From positions 1-64,000 of the forward strand of contig NZ_FNBE01000019.1 of the NCBI RefSeq assembly GCF_900102195.1: 64,000 nucleotides of DNA, written 5' to 3'. Every line of letters starts with the position of its first letter. Within the stretch, counting starts at the first letter, position 1. Both the position numbers and the translations under genes were made by a program. The notes below the pieces were generated by a model, which saw nothing but the letters and a program-made list of their open reading frames with translations, made no database searches and had not been told where the DNA came from. Shown here one piece after another: positions 17,101 through 26,082 of the stretch. The DNA is from Pseudonocardia oroxyli. GTDB lineage: Bacteria > Actinomycetota > Actinomycetes > Mycobacteriales > Pseudonocardiaceae.

Positions 17101-19358
17101 TCGACGAGCGCATCCGGGGCCACGTCACCGAGCTGTCCGCGATCCGCGCCTGGGGCCACGCAGTCGCTCCGGGCAGGCTCACGCGCGGCTCTCGGGCATC
17201 CCTCGAGCAGTACGCCTCGCTCGTCAAGCGACTAGGCAAGGGCACCGGAACCTACGCGGCGCAGCGGCGGCGCGAGATCCGCTCGGCCATGGACCGCTGC
17301 CGTCCCGCCGTGCCGGTGTGGATCATGCCGCTGTACCGGATCGCGGACCAGTTCGACGTGCAGCCCGACATGTTCGACGTCGTCATCGTCGATGAGGCCT
17401 CCCAGGCGGGCATCGAGGCCTCGTTCCTACAGTATCTGGCCCCCAAGATCGTCGTGATCGGCGACGACCGTCAGGTCTCGCCATCGGCCGTCGGAGTCGA
17501 CCAGCAGGAGCTGCGCGACCTCGGCTCGCAGTACCTCTTCGACGACCAGTTCCGGTCGACGTGGCAGGACCCGCAGCGGTCGCTGTTCGACGAGGCCAAG
17601 ATGCGCTTCAGCGGGATGATCACGCTCGTGGAGCACAGGCGCTGCGTGCCGGAGATCATCGGCTTCTCGAACCGGATCGCCTACGAGCCAGACGGTGTCC
17701 GCCTCATCCCCGTCCGTCAGTTCGGCGCGGACCGCCTCGAGCCCGTCAAGCCTGTGTTCGTTCCCGGCGGCTATGAGAAGGGCTCCTCGAGTACCCGGAC
17801 GAATCCCGCCGAGGTCGACGCCATCGTGGCGCAGGTTGAGAAGTGCATCGCCGACCCGGCCTACGACGGACGGACCATCGGCGTGATCTCGCTGCTCGGG
17901 ACGGGCCAGGCCAAGGCGATCGAGAAGGCGCTGCTCGACCGGATCACACCGGAGGAGTGGGCGGCGCGGGACCTGCGCTGCGGCGACGCGGCGGACTTCC
18001 AGGGCTCCGAGCGGGACGTGGTCTTCCTGTCGATGGTGGCGGCGCCGGGACCCGAGCGTCGGCTGACGGCCCTGACGCAGACGATGTACGTGCAGCGCTA
18101 CAACGTCGCCGCGTCCCGTGCCAAGGACCAGCTCTGGGTGTTCCATTCGGTGGACCGCGCGACCCTCACCAACCCCGAGGACATGCGCTACCAGCTGCTG
18201 GACTACTGCTACGGCATCGCCGCGCGCGGCGTCGGAGAGCACGAGGGCGCGACGACCGGGCTCGTCCCCGAGGACATGCCGGTGGCTCCGTTCGGCTCGT
18301 TGTTCGAGCAGCGGGTGCACAACCGGATCGCGAGCCGCGGCTACACCCTCGTTCCGCAGTTCGAGTCGCTCGGCTACTCGATCGACCTCGTCGCCGTCGG
18401 CCCCACGCGGCGGCTCGCGATCGAGTGTGACGGCGACTTCTGGCACGGCCCGGAGGCCTACCAGCGGGACATGAGCCGACAGCGGGAGCTGGAGCGCTGC
18501 GGCTGGCGCTTCCACCGGATCCTGGAGTCCGAGTTCTACCGGGACCCGGTGGCTGCGTTGGAGCCACTATGGGCGACGCTCGCCGAGCTGGACATCCACC
18601 CGGCGGGCCGGACGATTCCCGTCGCGGACAAGACGGACGACGAGGTCGACTCCGAGGCAGCCACTCCGGCGTGGGGAATCCCCTCCGTCGACGTGGTTCC
18701 ACCGTCACCCGCGACCATCGAGCCCGTCCTCGTGGCCTCCACGCCGGCGGACGTCGAGGACTCAGCCCTCGACGTCATCGGCGTCGAGCCGGAGCCCGAT
18801 CCCGTGGCGTTCACCGAGGCCCGGGTGCGCCGCGCCGTCTACCAGGAGTTCCACGGCTCCACGACGCCGGTGTCGGAGGCGTCGACGAGGGAGATCATCG
18901 ACGGGCTCGTCGACATCGTCGCGGTGGAGGGCCCGGTGCTCGGCAGCCGGCTGCACCACGTGTACGTCCGCTCATCCGCGGGCAGGCGCGCCGGCGCCCT
19001 GATCACCAAGGCCTTGAACTCCGCGATCAGCTCGGCGATCAAGACGGGCCGTCTCGTACGGGACAACCCGCTCGGGGAGGCCGGCATCAAGCCGATGACG
19101 CTGAGGCTGGCCGACCAGCCGGAGGTCCGGGTCCGCGCACTCGGCGCCCGGTCGTTCGACCAGGTCCCGCCCGCCGAGCTCGCCGCCGTGATGGCGGAGG
19201 AGGCGGCCGTCCTCGGCTGGGGGGATCCGACGCCGGTCTACCGCGCCACGATGCTGCGCTACGACAACACGAAGCTCGGCCACGTCATCCGGGCCCGGCT
19301 CGAGCAGATCGCCCCCCTCGTCCGCTGCGACGGCCCGGAGGGCCACGACTCTCCTTGA
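14106..19358 (+). CDS. SF1 helicase with C-terminal nuclease domain (Hhe-like)
   Basis: This 1750-aa protein looks like a single-gene defence helicase. The N-terminal 380 residues match nothing I recognise. The UPF1/DNA2-type SF1 helicase follows: Walker A GPPGTGKTHTA near residue 409, a long helical insert, DEASQAG (motif II) near 1095 with GDDRQVSPSAVG, motif V DAADFQGSERDVVFLS and motif VI NVAASRAKDQLWV. At about 1397-1500 is a Vsr/DUF559-like nuclease (VPQFESLGYSIDLV, LAIECDGDFWHG, RCGWRFHRILESEF). A DUF3320-like winged region closes it. The order resembles the Hhe defence protein, though no clear DUF4011 is seen. GGAGAGG lies about 11 bases before this ATG; the ATG ten codons on is an alternative. 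Confidence 0.88.
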   Translation: MFAETHEARGMDDETTTAPQNAQDPLVDRAVRLFTFLGEAQRLRSTSVVDLETCRREGAVLWLADAPAHPAVGGGVRHAHVEGDPAVLTIDRVPAVAAPEPDTALAGWLDESPVDPRREPVLREYRSLEVDDEHGGTTRRRVERSERPEIDEAFAAYLPHWQAWAEQEHRDQPARDYYNELFSIHVSAAGHPEELELVLGSSLLTWVVPAGDKVRRHLLTTAVRIEFDEDTGRLALLADDTVEGATLELDMLDPGLVGQPRLVNELRDRARETEAHPLDRERMGELGRRVTHQLAADAQYRDADDPTLPAAAPVTSFAPALLLRKRSQKGLLEIFRRIVEQLRESGEVPDGIRPLVDADHEPLGTEGSLDGAGAVIHVEEDPFLPLPLNDRQLQILRRVDTTAQTLIQGPPGTGKTHTAAVLITHLLAQGKRILVTAQTDRALKEVREKLPEAIQPLAVAVVGSSREDMSDLRVAVERIAATAAEHDADDAARSIRRHLDGIDDLRRLRAELGHRLQSAREREVVEVDLDGYRGSPAAVAREVRAGDERHGWLTELVDAPSGRAPLSAVELAAWRGHLRDTDLVADEPEAGHRLVPLEALPDAAAFASLVHAERQANGIAESYAALQPDAAYAPASALKAETRRLLADRIGVLLRDTRELLGGHEAWLQEAATDLARGRGSVWSGRHGELCGLIDQAGRLVADLGAATTVTVQGGDIGLLVPAAQGVGAHLDAENAIKLGGDGLPKQGMLTPRAVKTAESFFARVRVNGLAPTTAPQVRAFLLWVEANHVLDALDRAWPASVVIPPEDTPAERLEWHRAEAGSLGRLLGLDARLLAEDGRVAALGLPRPAWLNPASVERYLAVLTAVQTAEEAAAATARIDQAVSALVDAEREADAAPVLSNLLRATRSRDDRAYASAHQRLARLWHVRELLRRRDELGSRLAGAPGLAAAIASTPDSPVWDERIPEIEDGWLHAVASSWLSSQEAADVNAVQREILVVDERIRGHVTELSAIRAWGHAVAPGRLTRGSRASLEQYASLVKRLGKGTGTYAAQRRREIRSAMDRCRPAVPVWIMPLYRIADQFDVQPDMFDVVIVDEASQAGIEASFLQYLAPKIVVIGDDRQVSPSAVGVDQQELRDLGSQYLFDDQFRSTWQDPQRSLFDEAKMRFSGMITLVEHRRCVPEIIGFSNRIAYEPDGVRLIPVRQFGADRLEPVKPVFVPGGYEKGSSSTRTNPAEVDAIVAQVEKCIADPAYDGRTIGVISLLGTGQAKAIEKALLDRITPEEWAARDLRCGDAADFQGSERDVVFLSMVAAPGPERRLTALTQTMYVQRYNVAASRAKDQLWVFHSVDRATLTNPEDMRYQLLDYCYGIAARGVGEHEGATTGLVPEDMPVAPFGSLFEQRVHNRIASRGYTLVPQFESLGYSIDLVAVGPTRRLAIECDGDFWHGPEAYQRDMSRQRELERCGWRFHRILESEFYRDPVAALEPLWATLAELDIHPAGRTIPVADKTDDEVDSEAATPAWGIPSVDVVPPSPATIEPVLVASTPADVEDSALDVIGVEPEPDPVAFTEARVRRAVYQEFHGSTTPVSEASTREIIDGLVDIVAVEGPVLGSRLHHVYVRSSAGRRAGALITKALNSAISSAIKTGRLVRDNPLGEAGIKPMTLRLADQPEVRVRALGARSFDQVPPAELAAVMAEEAAVLGWGDPTPVYRATMLRYDNTKLGHVIRARLEQIAPLVRCDGPEGHDSP

Positions 19359-19399
19359 TCCCGTCGGCGCGCCCCGAGGCGCCGCGCCGGAGGAAGCGG

Positions 19400-20074
19400 T
19401 CAGGAGGAGGACCGCTGTCTCCGCCCCGTGAGGTCGAGGGGCTCCTGAACCACGCCGGTCAGCGTCACGACTCGGCGTAGCGCCATCCGGATGTCCTCCT
19501 CGCCACGAGCACGCTCGCTCGGACCCGGGTGCTGCGGTGCCTGGCGGCTCGGATGATAGGTCTCCACCACCCGGATGCGTCGCGCCACAACGGTCCCGTC
19601 GTGGACCTCAATGAAGAGTCGCCACGCCGCCTGCGCGTCTTTCCCTGCGAGCAGGACGACCCGCAGGTCCGTCATCAGGTCGACGACTCGCGGAGCGGCT
19701 CGATCCCCCGACGAAGCTGCTTCCTTTGTGCCGCGTTGATTTACCAGGGGTAGGCGTTCCAGGGCACCACGTCGGCCGGGTCGAGCCCGGCCTCGGCAAA
19801 GAACCGCATCTGCCGCTCCGCGGTCTGGTCGTCGTTCTCGACGGGAGAGGAAGCCGGAGCCACTGACACCGCCCGCCTTCGGCCCGCGATCGCGCAGAAT
19901 GGCCAAGACTCGTGCGCGCACCCCGCGGTACATCGGCGCGATGTAGGGCGGACGCGCGTCCGGATCGGACTCCCCCAGCTCGTCGACGAGCCGGTTGAGC
20001 GGCTCGACGTGCTCGGCGTAGCGGTGCTCCCACTGCTCGGCCCGATTCCTCGGGTCCGGCATCCGTCGCGGCAT
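19400..20074 (-). pseudogene. Broken uracil-DNA-glycosylase-like gene
   Basis: Joined across frames, the product reads like a uracil-DNA glycosylase-superfamily protein. The pieces are YIAPMYRGVRARVLAILRDR, GPKAGG..SGFLS, then ENDDQTAERQMRFFAEAGL, VVPWNAYPW, VVLLAGKDAQAAWRLF and a final YHPS. Three lesions break it. One extra base in the CCC run at 19843-19845 shifts frame after GFLS. A TAA at 19741-19743 stands right after the PWNAYPW motif, where a tyrosine is usual. A second frameshift lies near 19681-19692 before the DLMTDLR segment. It lies between the helicase and the PLD-like gene. The family call is from motifs; the inactivation is seen directly. Confidence 0.75.
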
Positions 20075-20283
20075 CGGCCCGCCTTGTCGTCACTCCTCCG
20101 AGTGAGAAGCCTCGACACGCCGAGTCGCGAGCCGAATGGGCCGGGGCCGGGTTGCCCCATAGCGGCCTGGTTCCTGGGTCGAGCGACGTGGGAGAAATGG
20201 ATCTGCGCTGGTCGACTGCCCGAGGCGATGACCATCAACCTTCACGCGGCAGGGCCGCAGCCCAATGAGCCGAATGCGCCCAG

Positions 20284-22950
20284 TCACCAGTCCCAGTCGG
20301 TCCACGCAGCATCCTTTGCCGGTGGACGCCCCTTCGGGCCGTACTTCGCGAGTACCGCGTCAAGATCGGCCTGTCCCGCAAGGGCTGCCACCGCCGGCGG
20401 GATCGGACGTGCAGCGAGGACCTGTCTGGTCGCGGGCACCCCTTCGCCTTGTCCGAAGATGGTGAGCGGGGTGCTCGGACGTCGCATCGCGTAGACGCGC
20501 CACTTCCCGATGGCAGAGTCGAGCATCGCCACCGCACCCTCGGTACGCACCATCGTCACCGAGCGGGCGCCGTTCGTCGCGACGCAGGTCAACGGCGCAC
20601 CGTCGTAGAGCTCGGTCGCGAGCTGCGCCGCCGGCCGCATGGGGTTCTTGAACGTGCCATGTGCGACCCAGGCCCCGTGCTGCTCTTCGAGGTCCAACCC
20701 CGCCGCGGCGAGGCCCGCCTTGATCTCCGCCTTCGGATCGGCGGTCGCCTGCCGCGCGAGTTCCACAGTGGCCAGTACCTCGGCCTGACCGGCGAGCCGC
20801 GCACCGATCTCGCTGGACCGCAGCAGGACGGCCTCGAGCACGACGTCTTCGGTCAAGGTCGCAACGTCGTGCGCGGGCTCCCAGGCTCTCGTCAGTACGA
20901 CGTCGGCGGGTCGACCACCGTGGACTCGGGCATCCTGCCCGAGCACCGCCAGGCACACCGCCACGAGCGCACCGAGGTAGGCGTGCGACTGCTCCGGGCT
21001 GTCGTCGATCTCGGCTCGGTCCTCGACGAGCGAGCGGACCACGTCCGCAAGGTCCTCTCGCCACGACTCGTCGGCTCCCCAGATCCCCGCGGCAAGCAGC
21101 TCCAGGAAGAGGGCGGCCACCGTCATCCGCAGCGGGAGGCTGGGCAGGGCCACCGACGGGCTCGGGGAGATCGACATGACCCACCGGTGGATCCACGTGC
21201 GGTAGCGCGCCCGGGCCTCAGGTGGAACCCGGCGAGCCTCCCGGCCGAGCTCGACGTCGAGCAGCTCGATGTCGCTCTCCGTCTCACCCTCGGCGAGCTC
21301 GGTCTCGTCGTCGACCGCGCCCACCGCCCACTCGCTCGCCTCGACGGTGTTCACCGGGGAAGGCAGTGCGCCCGGGAACGCCAGCTCGACCAGCCCGGCG
21401 CCCATCGAGTGTGTCGCATGGTCGAGGAACTCCGTCCACGCGTCCTTCCTCGCCTGCACCTCGACCGCGCCCCCTGCGGGCACTCGCAGAGTCGCCGTGG
21501 ACGCACGCTGCTCAGCCGACAGCTTCAGCAGGGTGAGGAGGTCCTTGCTGAAGCGCGCCATCACCTCCGAGTCCCCGATAAGCTCATCGAGCTCGTACGC
21601 TCCGCGAAGCCGTGGCTCCTTGCCGAAGTCCGTTCGCGGTCGGCACCGATGGGGATCAGTCACGAAGGCCGGGACGGACTCGACGACGGTCTCCTCGAGG
21701 GTCGCCACGAGTCGAATGGCGGCGCCCGCCGGTTCGGGCGAGTCGACGGTCCAGGTCACTGCGGCCGAGGCCCGGGTGGCGGCAAACACGCCACGCGCCT
21801 GCCAGGAACCCGGAGCTCCGTCCGGCGAGAGCTCGACGGTGACCGTAGCGTCAATGCCGCTGACGGCGGTCACCTCGATCGTCCGGTCCAGGCGGCGGGC
21901 GCCGAGCAAACGCAGGGCCGGTGACGACTGCTCCCGCTCCGAGGGCGCCGTCGACGGCCACTGAGCGACCGTGTCGGCCGAAACGGGCCTGGCGTCGGGC
22001 AGGAGGCTGCGTTTCACCGACGCGGCGACGGCGAGCTCGCAGTTCCCGCCTTCGCGGACAGTCCTGAGCAGCGCCGGGGAGGTCACGTTTGCGCTGCCGA
22101 CCACGACATGCACGCGGCCGTCCCGGTCGACGTGCTCGATCAGCTTGCCGTGCATCGTGCGCTCGTCGTCCACCTCGTGGAACTCCGCCGTGGTGCGGCC
22201 AGCTGCCGCAAGCAGAGTGCTGGGGACGAAGGACGTCAACTGGCTCTGGAGCGCGAAGCGGACTCGGTCGGGACGGGCCCGCTCGAGGACCGCGCGGACC
22301 GCTGCCGCGGAGGGATCGATGAAGGGAGCCGCCAGGTTCACCTCGGCCGCCTCCACCGGCAGGCCGTCGATGATCGGTACCCGCAGGTTGTGGAGCAACC
22401 GCACGTCCGGGCGGCTGTCGTCGATCTCCGCCGGCCGTAGCGCTGCCCCGACGTCCGCGAGCGTCTCGGCAATCCAGCCGGGCATGGCGACGTGGCGCGG
22501 GAGGTCCTGCAGCCAGGACGCAAGTTCACTCTGTACTCGTAGCCCACGGTCGCGGCGACCACGCAGAACGCACCACAGCTCGTGGTTGTGTCCCCACCCC
22601 GACATCGTCGGGTTGCCCGAGCCGATGGCCGTCCAGACGTCCTCCTCCCCGACGAGGACAGCGAGCTTCGGGTGGAACGCTCCGGGAATCGTCGCGGCGC
22701 CGTACTGGTAGACGTGGCCCGCGAAGCGGACGTCGATCGGGTCGTGGATCTGCTGGTCCGCGTCGGACAGCACGGTCACCCGCGCTCCCATCTGACGCGC
22801 CTTCGACACCGCAAAGCGCTCGAGGAACGCCAGGTCCGCCGTGTACCCGAGCACGAGGAACTCGCGGAGCGGATCTCCCTCCGGACGGTCCTGCCACTGG
22901 CTGAGCAGGGTCAATGGGGAGGCGAAGGCCGTGTGCTCGATCATCGTCAT
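20284..22950 (-). CDS. Phospholipase-D-like protein with two HKD motifs
   Basis: The 888-aa protein has two half-sites of the PLD superfamily in its first 300 residues: H93-P-K95 with GSGNPT at 110-115, and H267-G-K269 with GSANVT at 285-290. Paired HxK motifs form one active site in PLD nucleases, as in DrmC-type or restriction-associated PLD proteins. The remaining 580 residues are a beta-rich middle and a helical C-terminus that I do not recognise. The ATG overlaps the stop of the 503-aa gene by four bases, so the two are translationally coupled. It ends the long hsd gene train. A DNA or RNA nuclease effector role is inference. Confidence 0.8.
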   Translation of the reverse strand: MTMIEHTAFASPLTLLSQWQDRPEGDPLREFLVLGYTADLAFLERFAVSKARQMGARVTVLSDADQQIHDPIDVRFAGHVYQYGAATIPGAFHPKLAVLVGEEDVWTAIGSGNPTMSGWGHNHELWCVLRGRRDRGLRVQSELASWLQDLPRHVAMPGWIAETLADVGAALRPAEIDDSRPDVRLLHNLRVPIIDGLPVEAAEVNLAAPFIDPSAAAVRAVLERARPDRVRFALQSQLTSFVPSTLLAAAGRTTAEFHEVDDERTMHGKLIEHVDRDGRVHVVVGSANVTSPALLRTVREGGNCELAVAASVKRSLLPDARPVSADTVAQWPSTAPSEREQSSPALRLLGARRLDRTIEVTAVSGIDATVTVELSPDGAPGSWQARGVFAATRASAAVTWTVDSPEPAGAAIRLVATLEETVVESVPAFVTDPHRCRPRTDFGKEPRLRGAYELDELIGDSEVMARFSKDLLTLLKLSAEQRASTATLRVPAGGAVEVQARKDAWTEFLDHATHSMGAGLVELAFPGALPSPVNTVEASEWAVGAVDDETELAEGETESDIELLDVELGREARRVPPEARARYRTWIHRWVMSISPSPSVALPSLPLRMTVAALFLELLAAGIWGADESWREDLADVVRSLVEDRAEIDDSPEQSHAYLGALVAVCLAVLGQDARVHGGRPADVVLTRAWEPAHDVATLTEDVVLEAVLLRSSEIGARLAGQAEVLATVELARQATADPKAEIKAGLAAAGLDLEEQHGAWVAHGTFKNPMRPAAQLATELYDGAPLTCVATNGARSVTMVRTEGAVAMLDSAIGKWRVYAMRRPSTPLTIFGQGEGVPATRQVLAARPIPPAVAALAGQADLDAVLAKYGPKGRPPAKDAAWTDWDW

Positions 22951-24458
22951 CGCGGCAACTCCAGGAGGTCACACCCGAGATCGGTGACGGCGTCGTCGGC
23001 GAGGCCTAGCTGCATGGCGAGTCCGGCCAGTTGGTCGACGCGGAGGCCCACGTTCCCGGAGCCCTCCCGGCTGGTCGCTGTGAAGGTGTCGTTGCGCTCG
23101 TGCAGGCGTGAGAACACCTGCATGCGGCCATGCTGGAACTGCACCTTGCGAAACGCGACCCGCCGGGACTGGGCGAGCATGTCGTCGACGAGGTCACATC
23201 CAAGATCGCGAAGGGATCTCGCTGCATTGTCGCCGATCCGCCGACCCACCCACTCGGGGCCAAGGATGCTGTTCCGCACCGTTTTGCCGCCCCGAAAGGC
23301 TTCGAGGGCCAGCCCATCCAGGCTCTGACGGCGGCGGGCGCCGATGGCCAGCAGAGCGAGGTTCTCGAGTACGCCCTCGCCCTTGTCCAGGACGTGTTGC
23401 TCGCCGGGAGCGGGATGCCCTGCCGCGTCCATAAGCTCGGGGAGCATCGCCTCCCACCCCCGGAGGCTCAGCGGCGGAAGCCGGTCAGTTATCCAGCTGT
23501 GGATCTGAGCGCGGGTGGTCACCCCGTTGTCACGGACGAAGTCGACGAGCCCGGCCCACAACCGCCGCCACGCGCCGACCGAGTAGTGACGCAGCAGAAG
23601 GCCGCGCCACGCGAGGGCTCGATCCTCTCCGGCGAGGACCGGGTCCTCCGTCGCACCGGGGCCGAACGCCAGCGCCTGCCGGAGAGCGACCGACCAGGGC
23701 TCACCTGGCGACAGTTGCTTGGCGCGCAACAGGATCCGCATCGTCGCGCGCCGTGTGAGGTCGGTGATCTCCCAGCTTTCAGGGTCGTGGACGCCTGTAC
23801 GGGTGGCGGTGAACAGCTCCCGCAGCGCCCCCGCGTCAGCTCCCCCTAGCGACCCCACGGACAGCTGCGCGAGATGCGGCAGAAGGTCGCTCGACGGCCA
23901 GGTGTCGCGGCTCGCCGCGTCGAAGACCGGGGCGAACATCTGGCGGACCGGCTCGGGGCACGCGTGCCGTGCAGGACGGATCGCTCCGTCCTTTGTGGTC
24001 GCCGTCCCGAGCACATCGGACGGACCGCCGTACTGAGACCAGAACCCCCAGTTCCGCGGCGAGTACGACGTCTTGCCCAGCTCCGCCAGCTCCCACGCTG
24101 AGCCGCCCCTGTTCAGCCCTCGCTGCAATGCATCCGCGCCATGAGCGGTCACGCCGTCCGGGTCGTGGGTCTTCGTCGCCAACGCCAGCAGAACCTCGGA
24201 TCGGCGGAGGATTCGCTGACATACCGCCCCGTCGAGATCCTGCCGCTCAGCGTAGTCGGCGAGTGCCCAGTAGAGGCCGTAGTAGCGGGCGAAGTCGGTC
24301 AGCGTGGACACCCCGGGCATGAGCATCGCAACCATGCCCAACACAGGAGCCTCGACGGCGAGCGGATAACGCCCATCGCGCTGGTCGAGCCCCTTCTGCG
24401 CCCAAGCGGGGCCCTCGACCGCTGTTGTCACGCCAGCGCCTCCATGAGCTACCGCCAT
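22947..24458 (-). CDS. Unrecognised 503-aa helical protein coupled to the PLD-like gene
   Basis: I do not recognise this family. The sequence is intact, predicted mostly helical and soluble, with no signal peptide, membrane segment or evident catalytic motif. Notable segments are MPGVSTLTDFARYYGLYWAL near residues 50-70, a tryptophan-rich centre (AWRGLLLRHYSVGAWRRLWAG) and a basic C-terminal region (RRVAFRKVQFQHGRMQVFSR). The last could contact nucleic acid. The start has GGAGAAGG just upstream. Its stop overlaps the PLD-like start by four bases; the kinase gene ends 82 bases before it. Context suggests a structural or sensor partner of the PLD-like protein (inference). Confidence 0.8.
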   Translation of the reverse strand: MAVAHGGAGVTTAVEGPAWAQKGLDQRDGRYPLAVEAPVLGMVAMLMPGVSTLTDFARYYGLYWALADYAERQDLDGAVCQRILRRSEVLLALATKTHDPDGVTAHGADALQRGLNRGGSAWELAELGKTSYSPRNWGFWSQYGGPSDVLGTATTKDGAIRPARHACPEPVRQMFAPVFDAASRDTWPSSDLLPHLAQLSVGSLGGADAGALRELFTATRTGVHDPESWEITDLTRRATMRILLRAKQLSPGEPWSVALRQALAFGPGATEDPVLAGEDRALAWRGLLLRHYSVGAWRRLWAGLVDFVRDNGVTTRAQIHSWITDRLPPLSLRGWEAMLPELMDAAGHPAPGEQHVLDKGEGVLENLALLAIGARRRQSLDGLALEAFRGGKTVRNSILGPEWVGRRIGDNAARSLRDLGCDLVDDMLAQSRRVAFRKVQFQHGRMQVFSRLHERNDTFTATSREGSGNVGLRVDQLAGLAMQLGLADDAVTDLGCDLLELPR

Positions 24459-24540
24459 GCCTTCTCCTTCAGCCCCGTGCCCGCACCGAGGGCGAGCCGA
24501 TCATCTCGATCCTCGGTGAATGCCGCGCTCCTTCGCGCGA

Positions 24541-26082
24541 CTATCCCTCAGCAAGCTTGTCAATTTGCTTGTCCAGGTTCCTGACGAGCGTCGACTCGGT
24601 CCCGTAGTGCTCCTGGAATACCGGCCGCAGCCGCACCAACTCGGCGCGCGCCTCCTCGGCTCGGCCGTCGGACGCGAGCAGCTGCGCGAGCACGAACCGG
24701 CTTTCGAGGATGGGCTCGGCGTTGTCGGGCTCCGTCGGGTCGACGTGCTGGAGGTAGAAGCGCAGCTGCGCGAGGGCCTTGAGCGGCTCACCGAGCTCGG
24801 CGTAGGCGTGGCCTGCGTAGTAGGCGCATTGCACCGCACGGGGATGCACGTCGCCCAGCCTCGCGCGGTACGTCTCCTCGGCCTCCGTCAGTAACGATGC
24901 CGCTGCGCGATACTCGCGACGCAAGAACTGAATCATGCCGAGCTGGAAGCTGAGTTCCAGCCTGAAGAAGGGCTCGGCGGCCGCCCTCGCGAGCCCGTCC
25001 TCCAAAATCTCGACCGCCAAGCCCAGCTGGTCGTCCCCCATGAGGGCCGTGGCGCCATTCTGGATTTGCACGAATTCAGCGTCGGTGAGCGGGGCTCGCG
25101 GGCTGGGCACGACCGGCCGCGACCTTGGCGCGAGGAGCGGAACACGGAACGGCCGCGTCGGGTCCTGCACCTCGTCACTGCTACCGGTCAGCCCACCTAT
25201 CAGCGGAACCAGTGCCGCGTACACCTGCTCCGCGGTGGGCCGCTCTTCGGCGTCCTTGGCGAGCATCCGGTTGAGCAAGCCTTCAAGCTCCGCGGGCGCG
25301 TCGTGCCGGGCCAGCTGGACCGAGGGGACCTGAGTCTGGAGGTGGTGGGCCCGCAGCGGTGTGGTCGTCGAGTCGAGGTACGGCGGGTCCCCGGCGAGCA
25401 GTTCGTAGAGAAGACAGCCCAACGAATAGACGTCCGACGCAGCGGTGACGACCCTGCCCAGGTGCTGCTCCGGCGACATGTAGACAGGTGTGCCGACGGT
25501 GCGGTCGATCTGAGTGAGGCGGGGTAGCGCGCTGGCCCCTCGCAGGATGGCGATGCCGAAGTCCAGCACCTTGACCAGGCCGTTCTCGACGATCATCACG
25601 TTGGCGGGCTTGATGTCCCGGTGGACGACGTCGACGCGATGCAGGTCGGCGAGCACGGCAGCGATCTGCGCCGCGATCGCCGCTGCCCACGCGATGGTCG
25701 GGCGGGCGGTCTCGTCGTAAGTGCTGCGGTCGAGCACCGTCTCCAACGTAGAGCCGCGGAGGAGTTGCATGACCAGCCAGACGCGACCGTCGTCGGTCAG
25801 GCCGGTGTCGTAGACGGCGGGGGTGCCCGGGTGTTCGAGCTGTGCCGCCATCCGGACCTCGCGGAGGAACCGCTGGCGGTTACTCGCCTGCGCCTCCTCC
25901 AGCTCGAGTAGCTCGGTGCTGCTGACCTCAGGCCCGATCGTCGGCTGGCGCAACATTTTGATGGCGACCGGACGGCCGAGACGCTCGTCGTAGCCCTGGT
26001 ACACCTCGCTCATCCCACCGCGGCCGAGCAGACCGTCCACGCGGTAGCGGTCTCCGAGGAGACGCTCCGGCTCAGCCGACAT
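24541..26082 (-). CDS. Cytosolic Ser/Thr protein kinase with TPR-like tail
   Basis: The 513-aa protein begins with a complete Hanks-type kinase domain: glycine loop GRGGMSEVY (20-28), VAIK with lysine 42, HRDIKPAN (154-161) with D156 and N161, DFG at 174-176 and a SPEQ substrate-lobe motif. The C-terminal 200 residues are helical repeats of TPR type (AVEILEDGLARAAAEPFF, YYAGHAYAELGEPLKALAQL). No transmembrane segment separates the halves, unlike PknB-type receptor kinases, so it should be cytosolic. Its start overlaps the RhuM-like gene by 11 bases. Kinases are known in several phage-defence systems (Stk2, PglW); a signalling role in this operon is inference. Confidence 0.9.
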   Translation of the reverse strand: MSAEPERLLGDRYRVDGLLGRGGMSEVYQGYDERLGRPVAIKMLRQPTIGPEVSSTELLELEEAQASNRQRFLREVRMAAQLEHPGTPAVYDTGLTDDGRVWLVMQLLRGSTLETVLDRSTYDETARPTIAWAAAIAAQIAAVLADLHRVDVVHRDIKPANVMIVENGLVKVLDFGIAILRGASALPRLTQIDRTVGTPVYMSPEQHLGRVVTAASDVYSLGCLLYELLAGDPPYLDSTTTPLRAHHLQTQVPSVQLARHDAPAELEGLLNRMLAKDAEERPTAEQVYAALVPLIGGLTGSSDEVQDPTRPFRVPLLAPRSRPVVPSPRAPLTDAEFVQIQNGATALMGDDQLGLAVEILEDGLARAAAEPFFRLELSFQLGMIQFLRREYRAAASLLTEAEETYRARLGDVHPRAVQCAYYAGHAYAELGEPLKALAQLRFYLQHVDPTEPDNAEPILESRFVLAQLLASDGRAEEARAELVRLRPVFQEHYGTESTLVRNLDKQIDKLAEG

